Positions 19,821-29,580 of a DNA stretch of 64,000 nucleotides are shown here, one piece after another; position 1 is the stretch's first letter; every line of letters begins with the position of its first letter. Below the pieces are notes generated by a model. It worked only from the letters and a program-made list of their open reading frames with translations. It made no database searches and had not been told where the DNA came from. Location of the stretch: the NCBI GenBank assembly GCA_016284295.1, contig JAEEOP010000006.1, forward strand, positions 62,001 to 126,000, in the 5' to 3' direction. The DNA is from Methanomassiliicoccaceae archaeon (GTDB lineage: Archaea > Thermoplasmatota > Thermoplasmata > Methanomassiliicoccales > Methanomethylophilaceae). Both the position numbers and the translations under genes were made by a program.

Positions 19821-20933
19821 TCAGAGGACCACGAGATTCTCCGAGAGGACCGCTTCCTTGTGGTCCTTGCGGCCGAGGACGGATTCCAGGTCCGATGAAT
19901 GCTTGCCGGCGATCATTGATAATTCCTTGGAACCGTAGCCGACTATGCCCTTGGCAACTTTTGTACCATCGCAGACGATGTCCACGACCTCGCCCTTGTC
20001 GAACGTGCCCTCCACGGATCTTATCCCAACGGGGAGGAGAGACTTGTGGTCGAGGACCGCGTTCTCCGCGCCGGTATCGATCACTATCCTGCCGGATGCG
20101 TGGGCTGCCTTGATCCACCTGCGCTTCTTGGAGATCTCGTTGTCCGATACGAACAGCGTTCCGATGTCGTCCCCGCTGACGGCCCTGTAGATGGCATCCT
20201 GCTCCTTGCTTGATGCGATGATCATGGAGCAGCCGGCATCCTTGCAGATGACGGCCGCATCGAGCTTGGTCCTCATGCCGCCGGTCCCCAGACCGGTGCT
20301 ACTGTCGCCCGCCATGGAACGGACGGAGGAGTCCACGTTGTGGACCTCCGGGACCAGCTTCGCATCGGGGTTCTTGGTCGGGTCGGAATCGTACAGGCCT
20401 TTCACATCCGACAGGATGATCAGCAGGTCCGCATCGGTCCTGCTCGCCACTATGGCTGAAAGGGTATCGTTGTCGCCGAACTTGATCTCGGTGATACACA
20501 CGGCGTCGTTCTCGTTGAATATGGGTATGACACCGTTCTCGAGCAGTGAATCGATGGTGTTGTTGAGGTTGATCGCGCTCTCCCTGTCCGAGTAGGTGTC
20601 GAGGGACATCAGGATCTGGCCTACGATAAGTCCCTGCCTCTGGAAGCTGTCGGCCCACCTCTGCATGAGGATGCTCTGGCCGACGGATGCCGCAGCCTGC
20701 CTGGTGGGGATGTCGTTGGGGTTGGCCTGTATCTTCATAGCCCTGAGGCCGACGCCTATGGCGCCGGACGTGACTATGAGGACCTCCTTGCCCTCGTCCT
20801 TCAGGGCCTTCACCTGCTCCGCCACGGAGTCCATGAAATCGATCGATATCGTCTTCCTTCCCTGCATGAGCGAGGTCGTGCCTATCTTGACGACCACGCG
20901 GCCCACGTTCCCCAGCGCATCCTTCCTGGTCAT
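19821..20933 (-). CDS. proB: Glutamate 5-kinase with C-terminal PUA domain
   Basis: VVVKIGTTSL, VTSGAIGVGL, NENDAVCITEIKFGDND, GTGGMRTKL; start at ATG 20933. Confidence 0.92.
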   Translation of the reverse strand: MTRKDALGNVGRVVVKIGTTSLMQGRKTISIDFMDSVAEQVKALKDEGKEVLIVTSGAIGVGLRAMKIQANPNDIPTRQAAASVGQSILMQRWADSFQRQGLIVGQILMSLDTYSDRESAINLNNTIDSLLENGVIPIFNENDAVCITEIKFGDNDTLSAIVASRTDADLLIILSDVKGLYDSDPTKNPDAKLVPEVHNVDSSVRSMAGDSSTGLGTGGMRTKLDAAVICKDAGCSMIIASSKEQDAIYRAVSGDDIGTLFVSDNEISKKRRWIKAAHASGRIVIDTGAENAVLDHKSLLPVGIRSVEGTFDKGEVVDIVCDGTKVAKGIVGYGSKELSMIAGKHSSDLESVLGRKDHKEAVLSENLVVL

Positions 20934-20937
20934 GAGA

Positions 20938-22242
20938 TCACCTGAGCGGACACTCCGCGTCCTTCCTGATATGCTTGAACTGTCTGGCATCCTTGCCGAC
21001 GTAGTCCTTGACCACCTGTCCATTGCCGATGAGCACGTACTTGTAGATCATCAGGCCCTCCATGCCCATCGGTCCGCGGGCGTGGATCTTGTTGGTGCTG
21101 ATCCCCACCTCGGCCCCCTTGCCGAACCTGTATCCGTCGGCGAAGCGGGTGGAGGCGTTGACGAAGACATCCGCGGAATCGACCATCTTGGTGAAGACGG
21201 CCGCCTTCTGCATGTTGTTGGTGATTATCGCCTCCGTGTGATGGGAGCTGTGCGAATTGATGAAATCGATGGCGTCCTCCAGAGAATCAACGACCTTGAT
21301 CGCTATGATCAGGTCGTCGTACTCCTCGAACCAGTCCTCCTCGGAGGCAGCATTGATGTCGGGAACGATGGCCTTCGTGCGAACGTCGCCCCTGACCTCG
21401 ACCCCGTTCTCCTTCATGGAGGATATCAGCCTGGGAAGGAACTCCTCCGCTATGGCGGAATCAACGAGGATGTTCTCCACCGCGTTGCACACGGCGGGGT
21501 ATTGGATCTTGGAATCCATGGCTACCGAAAGCGCCATATCTTGATCGCATTCAGAATCTATGTACACATGGCAAATCCCTGCGGCATGTCCGAGGACGGG
21601 TATCCTGGTGTTGTCCTGGACGTACCTCACGAATGAATTGGATCCCCTGGGGATCAGCAGATCGATGTACTCGTCCAGATCCAGGATCTCCTTGAAATCG
21701 TCGCGCGACTCCAGCAGGACGAATGCGGACTCCGGGATCCCTGCCGAGGATGCGGCATCCCTCAGGACGCCGAATATCGCCTTTATCGTGCGGTGAGCTT
21801 CGCTCCCGCCTTTGAATGCCACGCAGTTCCCCGACTTCAGGCACAGGGACATGATCTGCGGCACCACATCCGGGCGGGACTCGAACACCACGCCCAGCAT
21901 CCCTACCGGACATCTGACCTGGTACAGCATCAGACCGTCGTCGAGCTCCGTCGCGGACATCGTCCCTCCGACGGGATCCTCCAGCGACATGACACTCCTG
22001 ATCCCTCTGACCATCTCGTCGACCTTGGCATCGTCCACCATCATGCGCTTGTACATCGGACCCGGGATCTTGCCCTCGGCATCCTCGAGGTCCTTGCGGT
22101 TCTCCCCGATGACGTATCCGCGCTTGGAATCCAGGGCGTCCGCCATATTGGACAGGGCGTCGTTCTTGACGCCTGTCGGAAGCACGGACATGCTGACGGT
22201 GGCCGATTTGGCCTTCTTGATCTGATCCGTTATACCAGTCAT
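20938..22242 (-). CDS. proA: Gamma-glutamyl phosphate reductase
   Basis: PVGMLGVVFESRPDV, LKSGNCVAFKGGSEAHRTI, CNAVENILVD. Confidence 0.95.
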   Translation of the reverse strand: MTGITDQIKKAKSATVSMSVLPTGVKNDALSNMADALDSKRGYVIGENRKDLEDAEGKIPGPMYKRMMVDDAKVDEMVRGIRSVMSLEDPVGGTMSATELDDGLMLYQVRCPVGMLGVVFESRPDVVPQIMSLCLKSGNCVAFKGGSEAHRTIKAIFGVLRDAASSAGIPESAFVLLESRDDFKEILDLDEYIDLLIPRGSNSFVRYVQDNTRIPVLGHAAGICHVYIDSECDQDMALSVAMDSKIQYPAVCNAVENILVDSAIAEEFLPRLISSMKENGVEVRGDVRTKAIVPDINAASEEDWFEEYDDLIIAIKVVDSLEDAIDFINSHSSHHTEAIITNNMQKAAVFTKMVDSADVFVNASTRFADGYRFGKGAEVGISTNKIHARGPMGMEGLMIYKYVLIGNGQVVKDYVGKDARQFKHIRKDAECPLR

Positions 22243-22295
22243 CGAGACCTCGATAGACGAAGATATTTAATAGACTAGTTGCTCGGGGTAAACAA

Positions 22296-22378
22296 GCCGA
22301 GATAGCCAAGCCCGGTATGGCGGCGGTCTCGAAAACCGCTGGGCCTCGCCCTCGGGAGTTCGAATCTCTCTCTCGGCG
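22296..22378 (+). tRNA. tRNA-Ser (anticodon CGA), CCA encoded at 22379-22381
   Basis: GCCGAGA/TCTCGGC acceptor; anticodon stem GCGGT/ACCGC with loop CTCGAAA; long variable arm. Confidence 0.95.
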
Positions 22379-22491
22379 CCATTCTTACCCTTCTAACACT
22401 CCTTTGAGATACAGGGGCCTCCCTCGCCATGCATGCGCTGCCCTGTAAGGGGAGTAGCACAGAAGGATGAATCGTCTCGGGGATCGATAGC

Positions 22492-23160
22492 ATGAAACTG
22501 TTAAAATGCGAGGTATGCGGATCCAATGAACTCACTAAGAACGGAGAACTATTCGTTTGCGATTACTGCGGAGCCAAGTATACCGTTGAAACTGTTCAGA
22601 ATATAATCAATCAAGGAAAGATCGACATATCTGGCAGCACAGTGAGGATTGATAACTCTGGAAGACTGAGAGGCATCGTGCAGAAAGCACTAGATTGCTA
22701 TGATGACGGCAAAACGGACATTGCAATGAAGTATGTTGACAATGCCCTCCTAGAAGACCCTACTCTGACAGACGCCCTATACCTTAAGATTCTACTAACA
22801 CCCGATAACGATAGGCACCAGAAGGAGCGCCTGATGGAGAGGGCCGTTGAAAACGAAGCCAACAACCTCGGCCTAATGACCAAGGAGGACTTTGAGTGGT
22901 TAAACAACCTCAAGGATTGCTCCTTCATCAATTACACCATCACTGAGATTGACCTGTATATCGACGGGGATCTGATCAAAGAGAGAATGAAGAATGGTGG
23001 CAAGATAACGGTATCGATGGATCCTGGCGACCATGAAGTAGAGATATGCGATTCTACAACGAGGAAAACGCTTGACAAACAGACCGTTGACTTCACAAAG
23101 CAACCCAATGTAAAGATCGATACGGACCGCAACAGAATGCCACGCCTCTTCATCCTATAA
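22492..23160 (+). CDS. Zinc-ribbon protein with helical (TPR-like) middle region; atypical, AT-richer composition
   Basis: CEVCGSNELTKNGELFVCDYCGAKY; codons visibly less GC-rich than neighbours. Confidence 0.65.
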   Translation: MKLLKCEVCGSNELTKNGELFVCDYCGAKYTVETVQNIINQGKIDISGSTVRIDNSGRLRGIVQKALDCYDDGKTDIAMKYVDNALLEDPTLTDALYLKILLTPDNDRHQKERLMERAVENEANNLGLMTKEDFEWLNNLKDCSFINYTITEIDLYIDGDLIKERMKNGGKITVSMDPGDHEVEICDSTTRKTLDKQTVDFTKQPNVKIDTDRNRMPRLFIL

Positions 23161-23242
23161 CCGAGTAGTATCGGGCTACATCGTAGAAGATATGGCGTCT
23201 GGCCTTCTACCAGGACAGCATGATGTAGTCGGTGACGCTCGA

Positions 23243-23470
23243 TTAATTGCTAAGCACGTTGGAACTCGGATAACAATAGGTGTCATCCACACATGGGAAT
23301 ATGACTCGACAGTCATGTCTGCATTCGGAGATGATCTGACTGATAGCATCATCGAAGGACATCTCACCTCTGAGACATCTGAGAGCAAGGAGCTTCGTTT
23401 CCTCCGGGATGTGGAAACCCTCTGCTTCGACAGAGCCGACATTGCTGTTGATTATGGCCATCTCATCCAT
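23243..23470 (-). pseudogene. Possible remnant of a VbhA-like antitoxin joined to the N-terminus of a Fic protein
   Basis: VEAEGFHIPEETKLLALRCLRGEMSFDDAISQIISE resembles the VbhA antitoxin helix; DDTYCYPSSNVLSN then stop resembles a Fic N-terminus (YCYPGTxVLxN). Confidence 0.35.
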
Positions 23471-23665
23471 GAATGACCGTATGCTCTGGACCGAATTAAA
23501 GGTCTTGACAGTGGTCCCCGGAACCGGATTTTATCGGTCCTCTGAAGGCTCTGACCATGGTTGATAGATAGCCTGGAAGCCCGGTTTGGAGGCCAAATCT
23601 TCCTGTCAATAAACGATTTTTAGGTTTCAAGATACTATTTATAGAGCTTACAAGTAGCCCACACC

Positions 23666-25195
23666 ATGTCGAATGATATTCTAACATACGAGAATATCGA
23701 CCCAAAAGTCCGTGACAAGATCATGGTCGGAGTCGCTCTGGCCATGCTCGTCGCATGTTTCGATGGTTCTATCACCACCACATGCGGACCCGAGATCGGT
23801 AACTCGTTCAACAACACAAGCCTTCTTCCTTGGCTTACGATGGGATATCTGCTCTTCGAGACTATCATGATCCCGATCTCGGGAAAGCTCTCCGACCTGT
23901 ACGGAAGGAAGAAGCTGCTGATGATCGGACTCGTGCTCTTCCTCCTGAGCTCCATCGTTGCGACCATCGGTATCAGCATGGAGGTCATGATCGTCGCCCG
24001 TGCCATACAGGGTATGGCCGGAGGTATCATCATCCCCGTCGCCACCGCAGTCATCGCCGACCTGTACGCCCCCGAGGAGAGGGCCAAGATGCAGGGAGCA
24101 CTCGGTGCCCTGTTCGGTATCGGATTCGGTGTCGGACCCCTCATCGGAGGTACCCTCGCCACAATGAACATCGCTGGCATCCCCGGATGGCATCTCGCAT
24201 TCGCCATCAACATCCCGCTCCTTCTAATCACGATCGCCCTGTGCAGGGGACAGTTCCCCTCGCCCGCCAACCTGCAGGCCAAGCCCCAGATCGATTTCAA
24301 GGGTATCGCCCTGATCTCCGCGCTCCTGATCATCTTCATCATCTACTTCCAGCTGATCGGAGCCTCCATCGGCGTCTTCAGCATCGAGTCCCTCGTCCTG
24401 ATCTTCATCATGGTCGCCCTGATCATGACGCTCGGCAGGGTAGAGTCCACCGCCGCCGAGCCCATCATCGCACCCCACGTGCTGAAGAACCCCACGGTCA
24501 GGTCGGCATCCGTGCTGCTCCTCCTGCTCGGTTTCTCCATGGTCGGAGATGAGCTCTTCACATCGATGTTCCTTCAGAAGATCGAGATGTACAGCGCCAT
24601 CAACGCCGGAATGTTCATGCTCTGCATGATCGTCGGTATGGCGATCACGTCGTCCGTCGCGGGAAAGATGGTCGAGAAGACCGGATACAGGCCCTGGATC
24701 ATCGCTGGACCCGTCCTCATGGCCATCGGAATGGCCGGAATGTCCTTCATCAGCCAGTTCTCCGTTCCCCAACTCGCCATCTCCGAGTTCGTCTTCGGTC
24801 TCGGTATCGGATGCCTCATGGCATCGCTGATGGCCTGTGTGCAGAACAGCTGTGACGACTCCGAGGTCGGTATGACCACATCCGTCGTATCGCTGTTCAG
24901 GAACATCGGTTCCACCATCGGATCCAGCGTCTACACCATGATGGTGAGCCTCGGTATCAGCTACTACGCGATCGACCAGGGCATCACCCAGTGGGCGAAC
25001 GAGGGTGTCGGTATCCTCGAGCACCTGGGCGGACTGTTCGATGAGCAGATCAAATTCGTCTTCACCAACGCCGTGGCGGATGCCTTCTTCATGGGAGCGA
25101 TCATCCTCGTCGTTGCGGCAATCATCGGATACCGCTTCAAGATCGTCCACATGAGCAAGACGAAAGAGATCATCGATATCGAGAACAAGGAGTGA
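23666..25195 (+). CDS. MFS transporter (DHA2-like multidrug family)
   Basis: GKLSDLYGRKKLLMIG, ARAIQGMAGGIIIPVATAVIADLYAPEERAK; ~14 TM segments. Confidence 0.9.
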   Translation: MSNDILTYENIDPKVRDKIMVGVALAMLVACFDGSITTTCGPEIGNSFNNTSLLPWLTMGYLLFETIMIPISGKLSDLYGRKKLLMIGLVLFLLSSIVATIGISMEVMIVARAIQGMAGGIIIPVATAVIADLYAPEERAKMQGALGALFGIGFGVGPLIGGTLATMNIAGIPGWHLAFAINIPLLLITIALCRGQFPSPANLQAKPQIDFKGIALISALLIIFIIYFQLIGASIGVFSIESLVLIFIMVALIMTLGRVESTAAEPIIAPHVLKNPTVRSASVLLLLLGFSMVGDELFTSMFLQKIEMYSAINAGMFMLCMIVGMAITSSVAGKMVEKTGYRPWIIAGPVLMAIGMAGMSFISQFSVPQLAISEFVFGLGIGCLMASLMACVQNSCDDSEVGMTTSVVSLFRNIGSTIGSSVYTMMVSLGISYYAIDQGITQWANEGVGILEHLGGLFDEQIKFVFTNAVADAFFMGAIILVVAAIIGYRFKIVHMSKTKEIIDIENKE

Positions 25196-25202
25196 TCCTC
25201 CA

Positions 25203-25230
25203 TTGGCCCTTCGGGGCCAAACCCTTTTTC
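25203..25230 (+). terminator. Hairpin TTGGCCC-TTCG-GGGCCAA followed by CCCTTTTTC
   Basis: Perfect stem and U-rich tail just after the MFS stop. Confidence 0.6.
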
Positions 25231-25323
25231 TTCTATCTGACAGGTTTGTTTTACAACACCGGCGGATATGCTCCGGACCCATGCACATTTTTAAACCGTG
25301 TTGACCTAGTCTTGGCCGATAAG

Positions 25324-26049
25324 ATGGAACTCTACAAGGTGTTCGGTATCGCCGCTGTCTGTGTCGTCCTGGTGCTCGCATGCACCTACCTGCTCGCATC
25401 CGACGGGAACAACGATACGGACGACTCCTCGGATTTCGTTCTCGTCAGCGAAGCGGTGCCCGACGCCATCCTGGAGATCCGCTACTATTCCACATACAAC
25501 TTCGTCGGCGAGCGCATCGACGGCTACGAGCAACCGGTCGCCCTTCTCACCAAGGAGGCGGCCAAAGCCCTCCGCGAGGTCAGCGACGATCTGGTCCAGA
25601 AGGGATTCAGGCTGAAGATCTACGACGCCTACCGTCCCCAGATGGCCGTGGACCATTTCGTGAGGTGGGCCAAGGATGTCGACGACGTCAGGATGAAGGA
25701 GTACTTCTACCCGGAGCTGGAGAAGGACCAGCTGTTCCCCCAGGGCTACATCTACGAGAGGTCGGGGCACACCAGGGGCAGCACCGTGGACCTAACATTG
25801 TTCGACATGTTCGCTGGAAAGGAGGTCGACATGGGAGGAACGTTCGACTATTTCGGGGAGCGCAGCCATCCCGATTACAGGGACATCACCGAGGAGCAGT
25901 ACAACAACCGCATGATCCTCAGGGAGGCGATGATGGCGCACGGATTCGATCCCCTGCCGGAGGAATGGTGGCATTTCACCCTGAAGGACGAGCCGTTCCC
26001 TGACACGTATTTCACGTTCCCCGTCAGCGAGTCCTTGCTGAAAGGATAA
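25324..26049 (+). CDS. D-alanyl-D-alanine dipeptidase (VanX/DdpX-like, peptidase M15D), N-terminally membrane anchored or secreted
   Basis: LKIYDAYRPQMAV, SGHTRGSTVDLTL, EEWWHFTL motifs; N-terminal hydrophobic segment FGIAAVCVVLVLACTYLLA. Confidence 0.88.
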   Translation: MELYKVFGIAAVCVVLVLACTYLLASDGNNDTDDSSDFVLVSEAVPDAILEIRYYSTYNFVGERIDGYEQPVALLTKEAAKALREVSDDLVQKGFRLKIYDAYRPQMAVDHFVRWAKDVDDVRMKEYFYPELEKDQLFPQGYIYERSGHTRGSTVDLTLFDMFAGKEVDMGGTFDYFGERSHPDYRDITEEQYNNRMILREAMMAHGFDPLPEEWWHFTLKDEPFPDTYFTFPVSESLLKG

Positions 26050-26391
26050 GATCTACGAAGTGCTCGCTCCGCTCGGGATTTGAATCCTATGAGCGTCACC
26101 CACATCGTGTGATGAAAGCTCAGCACTCCCTTGTGATCCAATATCCGGATTTCCTGGAGCCGCTGCGCTCTATCGCACCCCGCGTTATCCATGCCAGATC
26201 TCTCGCACCGCAGTTTATCTTATACTTATCTTATACACACGTTTAGAAGTTATTTCAGATGACGATGCCGTTGATCACTTCCCCATCACCCTCTAGAGTA
26301 AACCGACATGGTAATCGTTCCACTGCGGACGATAGCATATATGAAAAACTGAACTCCTCCGATGAATGTCAGATAGGCCTGCATTTGATAC

Positions 26392-27432
26392 TCATCTTCT
26401 AACGTAACGCACAGACCTTCCGGAACCCATCATCTCGATCTCCCCTTCATCGCACATCCGCTTCAAGGTGCGCTCCACCGTGATCTTCGACATATCAGGG
26501 AACATCAGAACAAGATCGTGCTTGGACACAGGCATCACTGCCATTCTCAGGAACGCCTCCAATCCGTTAGATTTCTTTCTGCGACCGATCTCCAAGCCTG
26601 TCATCCTATTCAGATCGCGATAGCACAGGAACAGCTCGCCGAGGAAGTAATGGATGAAAGGCCCATAGTCGCACCTGTTCTCGAACCACCCGATCTGCGA
26701 TTCCTCCAACGCCTTGTAATAATCCATCTTGCTCGCATTGATCTTCGATTCCATCGACACGTATCTGCATACATCGTATCCCTCCTGATAGAGCAGCAGC
26801 GTGGTGAGCAGTCTGGACATTCTCCCGTTACCGTCCGAGAACGGATGTATACGGAGAAAATCCATGATGAAGCATGGTATCAGAAGTAGACTGTTTATCT
26901 CCATATCGTCCCGTGCCTCCCAGAACGCACCGATCAGTTGATCCATACAGAAGTCGGTCTCATCCGCTGGGATCGTTTGATAGACTGCGGATATCTTCCC
27001 GTCCGGACCCCTGTCCACTATGACGTTGTCCTGCTTCTTGAACCCGGGTTCGTTCATATCGGACCTCCCCATCAGGATACCGTAGATGTCGAGGATGCTC
27101 TGCTTTGTGATAGCTATCCGGGAGTGGTTCTCATGGATGTATCTGAGAGCATCGCCGTAGCCTGCAATCTCCATCTCATCGTGACCTCTAGGATGAACCG
27201 ATCCGTTCACAAGACCGGCCACCCTGTCCGATGTCGTACGAATCCCCTCGATGGCGTTGGAATCCCTCACGGACATCATGATGGCATTGTTCATCAAGGC
27301 GGATGCTATCGTTCCTGCCTCCTTGAGATTATGGTCCGCCTGCACATTGACGGCCTCGATGCGGACGGCCCTATTCAGTATATCGGGATCGACCTTCATC
27401 GACTTCAGAAATGAATAATCGAAAATGTGCAT
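26392..27432 (-). CDS. Fic/DOC family protein (putative AMP-transferase) with C-terminal winged helix
   Basis: Fic motif HPFSDGNGRMSRL; N-terminal inhibitory-motif-like SNAIEGI. Confidence 0.93.
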   Translation of the reverse strand: MHIFDYSFLKSMKVDPDILNRAVRIEAVNVQADHNLKEAGTIASALMNNAIMMSVRDSNAIEGIRTTSDRVAGLVNGSVHPRGHDEMEIAGYGDALRYIHENHSRIAITKQSILDIYGILMGRSDMNEPGFKKQDNVIVDRGPDGKISAVYQTIPADETDFCMDQLIGAFWEARDDMEINSLLLIPCFIMDFLRIHPFSDGNGRMSRLLTTLLLYQEGYDVCRYVSMESKINASKMDYYKALEESQIGWFENRCDYGPFIHYFLGELFLCYRDLNRMTGLEIGRRKKSNGLEAFLRMAVMPVSKHDLVLMFPDMSKITVERTLKRMCDEGEIEMMGSGRSVRYVRR

Positions 27433-27596
27433 ATGAATTTATCATTGGTTATGATATTTAAAAGATTTGTTTTTTCTACATCATTTTGATGTAAAAATGA
27501 TGCCTAATTTAAATATTAAATGAAGAACCTACATCAAATTATATAACTTCACCGAGACAACTATAAAGGGTTGATTCGATTTCCTGGACGATAGCG

Positions 27597-28163
27597 ATGA
27601 ACAGAACGACGGTCATCATAATCGCGGTTGTCGCGATAGTCGCCGTGGCGGCGATCGGCGTCTATGCCCTGAACAGCAACAACTCGGGCCAGGGGGACGA
27701 TGGGGACAGGACCGCCATCGTCTACTTCTCGTACACCGGCAACACCGACAAGGTCGCCAAGATGATATCCGATATCACCGGAGGGGACCTCCTCCGCATC
27801 GAGGCCGCCATGCCCTACACGAAGGAGGACACCGAATACGGCAAGGAGGACTGCCGCGCTATGATCGAGGCCAAGGACCCTACCGCACGCCCCGGGATTG
27901 CCAAGGACGTCGACATCAGCGGATACTCCCGCATATACCTCGGATATCCGATATGGCACGGCGATTCGCCCAAGATCATGTGGACTTTCACCGAGGCCCA
28001 CGATTTCAAAGGCAAGACGATCGTACCGTTCTGCACCGCGGCGGACAGCGCAAAGAATCTGGATGCGCTGACCGACGACGGGAAATGGCTGGACGGCAAG
28101 AGGTTCTTCAAGGACGTGATCGAATCGGAGCTCAGGGAATGGATCTCCGGTCTCAAATCATGA
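27597..28163 (+). CDS. Membrane-anchored/exported flavodoxin
   Basis: N-terminal TM MNRTTVIIIAVVAIVAVAAIGVYAL, then IVYFSYTGNTDKVAKMI and YLGYPIWHGDSP. Confidence 0.88.
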   Translation: MNRTTVIIIAVVAIVAVAAIGVYALNSNNSGQGDDGDRTAIVYFSYTGNTDKVAKMISDITGGDLLRIEAAMPYTKEDTEYGKEDCRAMIEAKDPTARPGIAKDVDISGYSRIYLGYPIWHGDSPKIMWTFTEAHDFKGKTIVPFCTAADSAKNLDALTDDGKWLDGKRFFKDVIESELREWISGLKS

Positions 28164-28184
28164 CAAGGCGCTGAATGAGCGGAC

Positions 28185-29465
28185 TCAATCGTCGAACTCG
28201 AGCTTCCTGTATAGGAACTCCTCTTCCCCGCCGGTGATCACAAGGCTGCCTTCCCTGTAGTAATCGTCCGTATCCTCCCTGAATTCCACGGACTTCAGCT
28301 GCGACACGAAATACTGGCGTATGCCCAGGCACACCCCTGCCCAGATGAATACGGCGAACGACATCCAGTCCATCAGCTCCTCCCCTCTGAACTCCGCACT
28401 GAAGGTGAACCAAGCGCCCGCTATCAGGAAAATGTACAGGGCGATGATGCAGATGTTCAGCCGGGTCATGTCCATCGGGATGTCCCCGACGACCTTCCCC
28501 GTCTGCCCGTTCATTGCGAAAGTGTACTTCCTATCCTCCCAGCTCAGGTTGAACAGCCATACCGGGAACAGGACATAATCCGCATCCGATTTTACAGTCT
28601 CCACCTCCGCATTGTTGAGGATTATCTCGTCATAGCCTTCGATCTTGCCCTTGAAGCTGTCCTCGACGCTCTTGGACATGCGCTCGCGGATACGGGGGAG
28701 CACATCCTCCTGGGGCACATCGTATTTGTCCGCGACGTACCCTGCCAGATAATCCGTCCTGAACGAGTCGGATTCCGAGAGGTCGAACGGCTCCAGGGAT
28801 TCCATCAGGTCATCGGGCATCTTGGACGATGCGTCGGCTGGAACATGGTCGAACGAGATGTCGCCCTCCTTCCTGACGCGGTAGTACTTGCGCTCCTTGA
28901 GGTCCTCGTTCTTCCCGGAGACGACGGTACGCTCCTTGATGGCGGTGAAGGTCATGTCCGCATGGATGTCCGCACTGTAGATCCAATACGGAACGTACAG
29001 TCCCTTGACCTCGTCCAGCTGGTTGGTCTCCTTGAAGGCCTTGGGAACGAAGCGCCTCTTGCTGTAATGCTGGTCCAGCGCCTCCAGCGCCTTCTCCTTG
29101 TCAAACTTGAACGGGATGACCCTGTCCGGTCTGAGTGAACCTTGTATGCGCCCCTTCAGGATGACCGCGTTCCCGCAGTAGGGACAGATCGTCGCCGATG
29201 TTGTCCTGTCCGTGTAGAGGCTGCTTCCGCAGGAACCGCATGCGTATGAGTCCAGGGAGTCCATCTCTTCGGCGGACCATTCCTCCCCGGCATCCTCGGA
29301 CAGGCCTATGGACCCGGGGTCCGACTCGATTGGGGTATCATCTACTAGCAGAGAGCGGGGATCGTAACTGGTTCCGCAGTACTCGCATACCACAGATTGC
29401 GTGCTGATGTCGAATCTCATGGAGGCTCCGCAGTTGGGGCAGCTGTGCTCTATGGTCTCCTTCAT
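28185..29465 (-). CDS. Membrane protein with two N-terminal zinc ribbons
   Basis: CPNCGASMRFD...CEYCG and CGSCGSSLYTD...CPYCG; C-terminal TM segments. Confidence 0.8.
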   Translation of the reverse strand: MKETIEHSCPNCGASMRFDISTQSVVCEYCGTSYDPRSLLVDDTPIESDPGSIGLSEDAGEEWSAEEMDSLDSYACGSCGSSLYTDRTTSATICPYCGNAVILKGRIQGSLRPDRVIPFKFDKEKALEALDQHYSKRRFVPKAFKETNQLDEVKGLYVPYWIYSADIHADMTFTAIKERTVVSGKNEDLKERKYYRVRKEGDISFDHVPADASSKMPDDLMESLEPFDLSESDSFRTDYLAGYVADKYDVPQEDVLPRIRERMSKSVEDSFKGKIEGYDEIILNNAEVETVKSDADYVLFPVWLFNLSWEDRKYTFAMNGQTGKVVGDIPMDMTRLNICIIALYIFLIAGAWFTFSAEFRGEELMDWMSFAVFIWAGVCLGIRQYFVSQLKSVEFREDTDDYYREGSLVITGGEEEFLYRKLEFDD

Positions 29466-29580
29466 GTCATCCTCCTCGGCCGTGCGGACCGCATATGCGG
29501 ATCGCTACCGAATGTGTAATCATGATGAATGTAAATCTACCTTTACCTTGCGGCCGTGACGATTGGTTATATCATCCGAT

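Noticed and set aside
23192-23476. Plus-strand 94-aa ORF overlapping the VbhA-like fragment
   Set aside because: Antisense to the minus-strand ORF that shows family-like motifs; no own support.
26075-26110. tRNA T-arm-like sequence (GGATTCAAATCC on minus strand) as an att-site remnant
   Set aside because: Only a T-arm-like fragment is visible; no acceptor stem or matching complete tRNA in the window, so chance cannot be excluded.
26215-26240. Short tandem repeat TTATCTTATAC x2
   Set aside because: Two copies of an AT-rich 11-mer with no associated structure or gene; likely incidental.
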